Source: Cupriavidus pauculus
GTDB lineage: Bacteria > Pseudomonadota > Gammaproteobacteria > Burkholderiales > Burkholderiaceae
DNA length: 64,000 nucleotides
NCBI RefSeq assembly: GCF_008801835.1
Contig: NZ_VZOW01000003.1
Location: 62,001-126,000, forward strand
Reading direction: 5' to 3'
Below the pieces are notes generated by a model that saw nothing but the letters and a program-made list of their open reading frames with translations, did not search any database and was not told where the DNA came from. Below are positions 62,385 through 64,000 of the stretch, one piece after another. Position numbers and translations under genes: made by a program. Position 1 is the first letter of the stretch. Each line of letters opens with the position of its first letter.

Positions 62385-64000
62385 ATGACAAGCCCTCAGC
62401 AGTCCCCGTCCCAAGACGATCTGAAACAACAGCAGCGTGAGGCGCTGCGCAAGGCCGCACTCGAATATCACGAGTTTCCGACCCCCGGCAAGATTTCCGT
62501 CACTCCCACCAAGCCGCTGTCCAACCAGCGCGATCTGGCGCTGGCCTATTCGCCGGGCGTGGCCGCCGCGTGCGAGGAAATCGTTGCCGACCAGGCCAAT
62601 TCGTTCCGCTACACCGCGCGCGGCAACCTGGTTGGCGTGATCACCAACGGCACGGCCGTGCTGGGCCTGGGCGACATCGGCGCCGCGGCGTCCAAGCCGG
62701 TGATGGAAGGCAAGGCCGGCCTGTTCAAGAAATTTGCCGGTATCGACGTCTTCGACATCGAAATCGACGAGAAAGACCCGGAAAAGCTGGTCGAAATCAT
62801 CGCGTCGCTGGAACCCACCTTCGGCGGCATCAACCTGGAAGACATCAAGGCGCCGGAATGCTTCTACGTGGAGCGCAAGCTGCGCGAGCGCATGAAGATC
62901 CCCGTCTTCCACGATGACCAGCACGGCACCGCGATCGTTGTCGGCGCCGCCGTGATCAATGGCCTGAAAGTGGTTGGCAAGGACATCTCCAAGGTCAAGC
63001 TGGTGGCCTCGGGCGCTGGCGCCGCCGCGCTGGCCTGCCTGGACCTGCTGGTCGACATGGGCCTGCCGATCGAAAACATCTGGGTGACCGACCTGGCCGG
63101 CGTGGTCTACGAGGGCCGTACCGAGCTGATGGACCCGGAAAAGGCGCGCTTCTCGCAAAAGACCGACAAGCGCAAGCTGGCCGAAGTCATCGACAACGCC
63201 GACATCTTCCTGGGCCTGTCCGCCGCCGGCGTGCTCAAGCCTGAGATGGTGCAGAAGATGGCCGACAAGCCGCTGGTGCTGGCGCTGGCCAATCCCAACC
63301 CGGAAATCATGCCGGAACTGGTCAAGGAAATCCGCCCGGATGCCGTGATGGCGACCGGTCGTACCGACTACCCGAACCAGGTCAACAACGTCCTCTGCTT
63401 CCCGTTCATTTTCCGTGGCGCACTCGATTGCGGCGCCACCACGATCACGCGTGAAATGGAAATCGCCGCCGCCAATGCGGTAGCGGAACTGGCGCGCCAG
63501 GAACAGAGCGATATCGTGGCGTCGGCCTACGGCATCCAGGACCTGTCTTTCGGACCGGAATACCTGATCCCGAAGCCGTTCGATCCGCGCCTGATCGTCA
63601 AGATCGCGCCGGCCGTGGCAGAGGCCGCCGCGAAGTCGGGCGTGGCTTCGCGTCCGATCGAGGACATGGACGCCTATCGCCTGCAACTGCAGCAGTTCGT
63701 CTACCACTCGGGCACGCTGATGAAGCCGATCTACGCGGCTGCGCGCAAGGTGGAGATGGAAAAGAAGCGCATCGTCTTCGCCGAAGGCGAGGAAGAGCGC
63801 GTGTTGCGCGCGGTACAGGTGATCGTCGACGAAAAGCTGGCCAACCCGATCCTGATCGGCCGTCCGGCTGTGCTCTCGCACCGCATCGAGCGCTTCGGCC
63901 TGCGCCTGCGCATGGGCGTCGATTTCACGGTGGTCAATCCCGAGCACGACGAGCGTTTCCGCGACTATTCGGATGCCTACTACCGCATGATGGCTCGCGA
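62385..64000 (+). CDS. maeB: NADP-dependent malic enzyme with phosphotransacetylase-like domain (partial)
   Basis: The first 538 codons are present, and the gene continues beyond the window. It starts [12 protein letters not shown]. The malic enzyme domain (about 20-430) has [47 protein letters not shown] and [11 protein letters not shown]. The phosphotransacetylase-like domain then begins ([20 protein letters not shown]). It oxidatively decarboxylates malate to pyruvate, making NADPH; the second domain is regulatory in E. coli MaeB. The full protein is expected to be about 760-775 residues. The ATG at 62385 is used because a stop lies just upstream in frame. Confidence 0.95.
   Translation, partial: MTSPQQSPSQDDLKQQQREALRKAALEYHEFPTPGKISVTPTKPLSNQRDLALAYSPGVAAACEEIVADQANSFRYTARGNLVGVITNGTAVLGLGDIGAAASKPVMEGKAGLFKKFAGIDVFDIEIDEKDPEKLVEIIASLEPTFGGINLEDIKAPECFYVERKLRERMKIPVFHDDQHGTAIVVGAAVINGLKVVGKDISKVKLVASGAGAAALACLDLLVDMGLPIENIWVTDLAGVVYEGRTELMDPEKARFSQKTDKRKLAEVIDNADIFLGLSAAGVLKPEMVQKMADKPLVLALANPNPEIMPELVKEIRPDAVMATGRTDYPNQVNNVLCFPFIFRGALDCGATTITREMEIAAANAVAELARQEQSDIVASAYGIQDLSFGPEYLIPKPFDPRLIVKIAPAVAEAAAKSGVASRPIEDMDAYRLQLQQFVYHSGTLMKPIYAAARKVEMEKKRIVFAEGEEERVLRAVQVIVDEKLANPILIGRPAVLSHRIERFGLRLRMGVDFTVVNPEHDERFRDYSDAYYRMMAR

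Overview
The window is GC-rich (roughly 65%) chromosomal DNA from a betaproteobacterium of the family Burkholderiaceae, most likely Cupriavidus or a close Ralstonia relative. This rests on gene content and order (rplU-rpmA-obg-proB; ccsA-pilS-pilR-ampD; aroQ-accB-accC-prmA-DUF3426-tpx; tonB-aroE-mtgA), the Lys/Ala-rich histone H1-like protein, and the orphan Bug-type binding proteins typical of the group. It is almost entirely core chromosome. I see no insertion sequence, prophage, CRISPR array, rRNA or tRNA gene.

Layout. 0-8.3 kb: ribosomal proteins L21 and L27, the GTPase Obg and ProB read rightward; RppH and a CNP1-like lipoprotein read leftward; ProS, a lytic transglycosylase and a prolyl 4-hydroxylase-like enzyme read rightward. 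8.3-12.7 kb: an AraC regulator, two LysE exporters, then ffh and hpt on the minus strand. 12.8-18.4 kb: a tightly packed rightward cluster of a CcsA-like haem/cytochrome protein, a small PP0621-type protein, the PilS/PilR two-component pair and AmpD. 18.4-23.2 kb: class Ia ribonucleotide reductase nrdA-nrdB, preceded by a 580-bp control region with two NrdR boxes and an unexplained inverted repeat. 23.4-35.5 kb: accessory metabolism (two Bug binding proteins, a quinone-oxidoreductase-like enzyme, RdgC, a SYLF protein, a lipoprotein, an aldo/keto reductase, a tautomerase-like protein with a divergent LysR regulator, and a Fur-box-controlled TonB siderophore receptor with a PiuC-type hydroxylase).

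35.5-38.5 kb is the odd part: about 2 kb without a convincing gene, including about 1 kb that is CpG-dense and TA-poor, followed by the histone H1-like gene, a strong terminator and a 10-copy GGCATC microsatellite. 38.5-47.8 kb is a long leftward block: SlyB, a PfkB kinase, Tpx, DUF3426, PrmA, AccC, AccB, AroQ, a TlpA-type thioredoxin and a conserved protein. 48-56.4 kb reads rightward: Mpl, a YqiA-like esterase, UbiC, a FabG-like reductase, an RNase II-family enzyme, TonB, AroE and MtgA. 56.5-64 kb: CorA and an EamA transporter (minus), PyrF (plus), PncC, PgpA and ThiL (minus), and the first ~540 codons of malic enzyme MaeB, which runs off the end behind a promoter covered by a 23-bp palindrome.

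I found no clearly new multigene system. The points most worth a second look are the nrdA leader inverted repeat, the maeB palindromic operator, the H1-like locus with its atypical upstream DNA, and the long corA leader.
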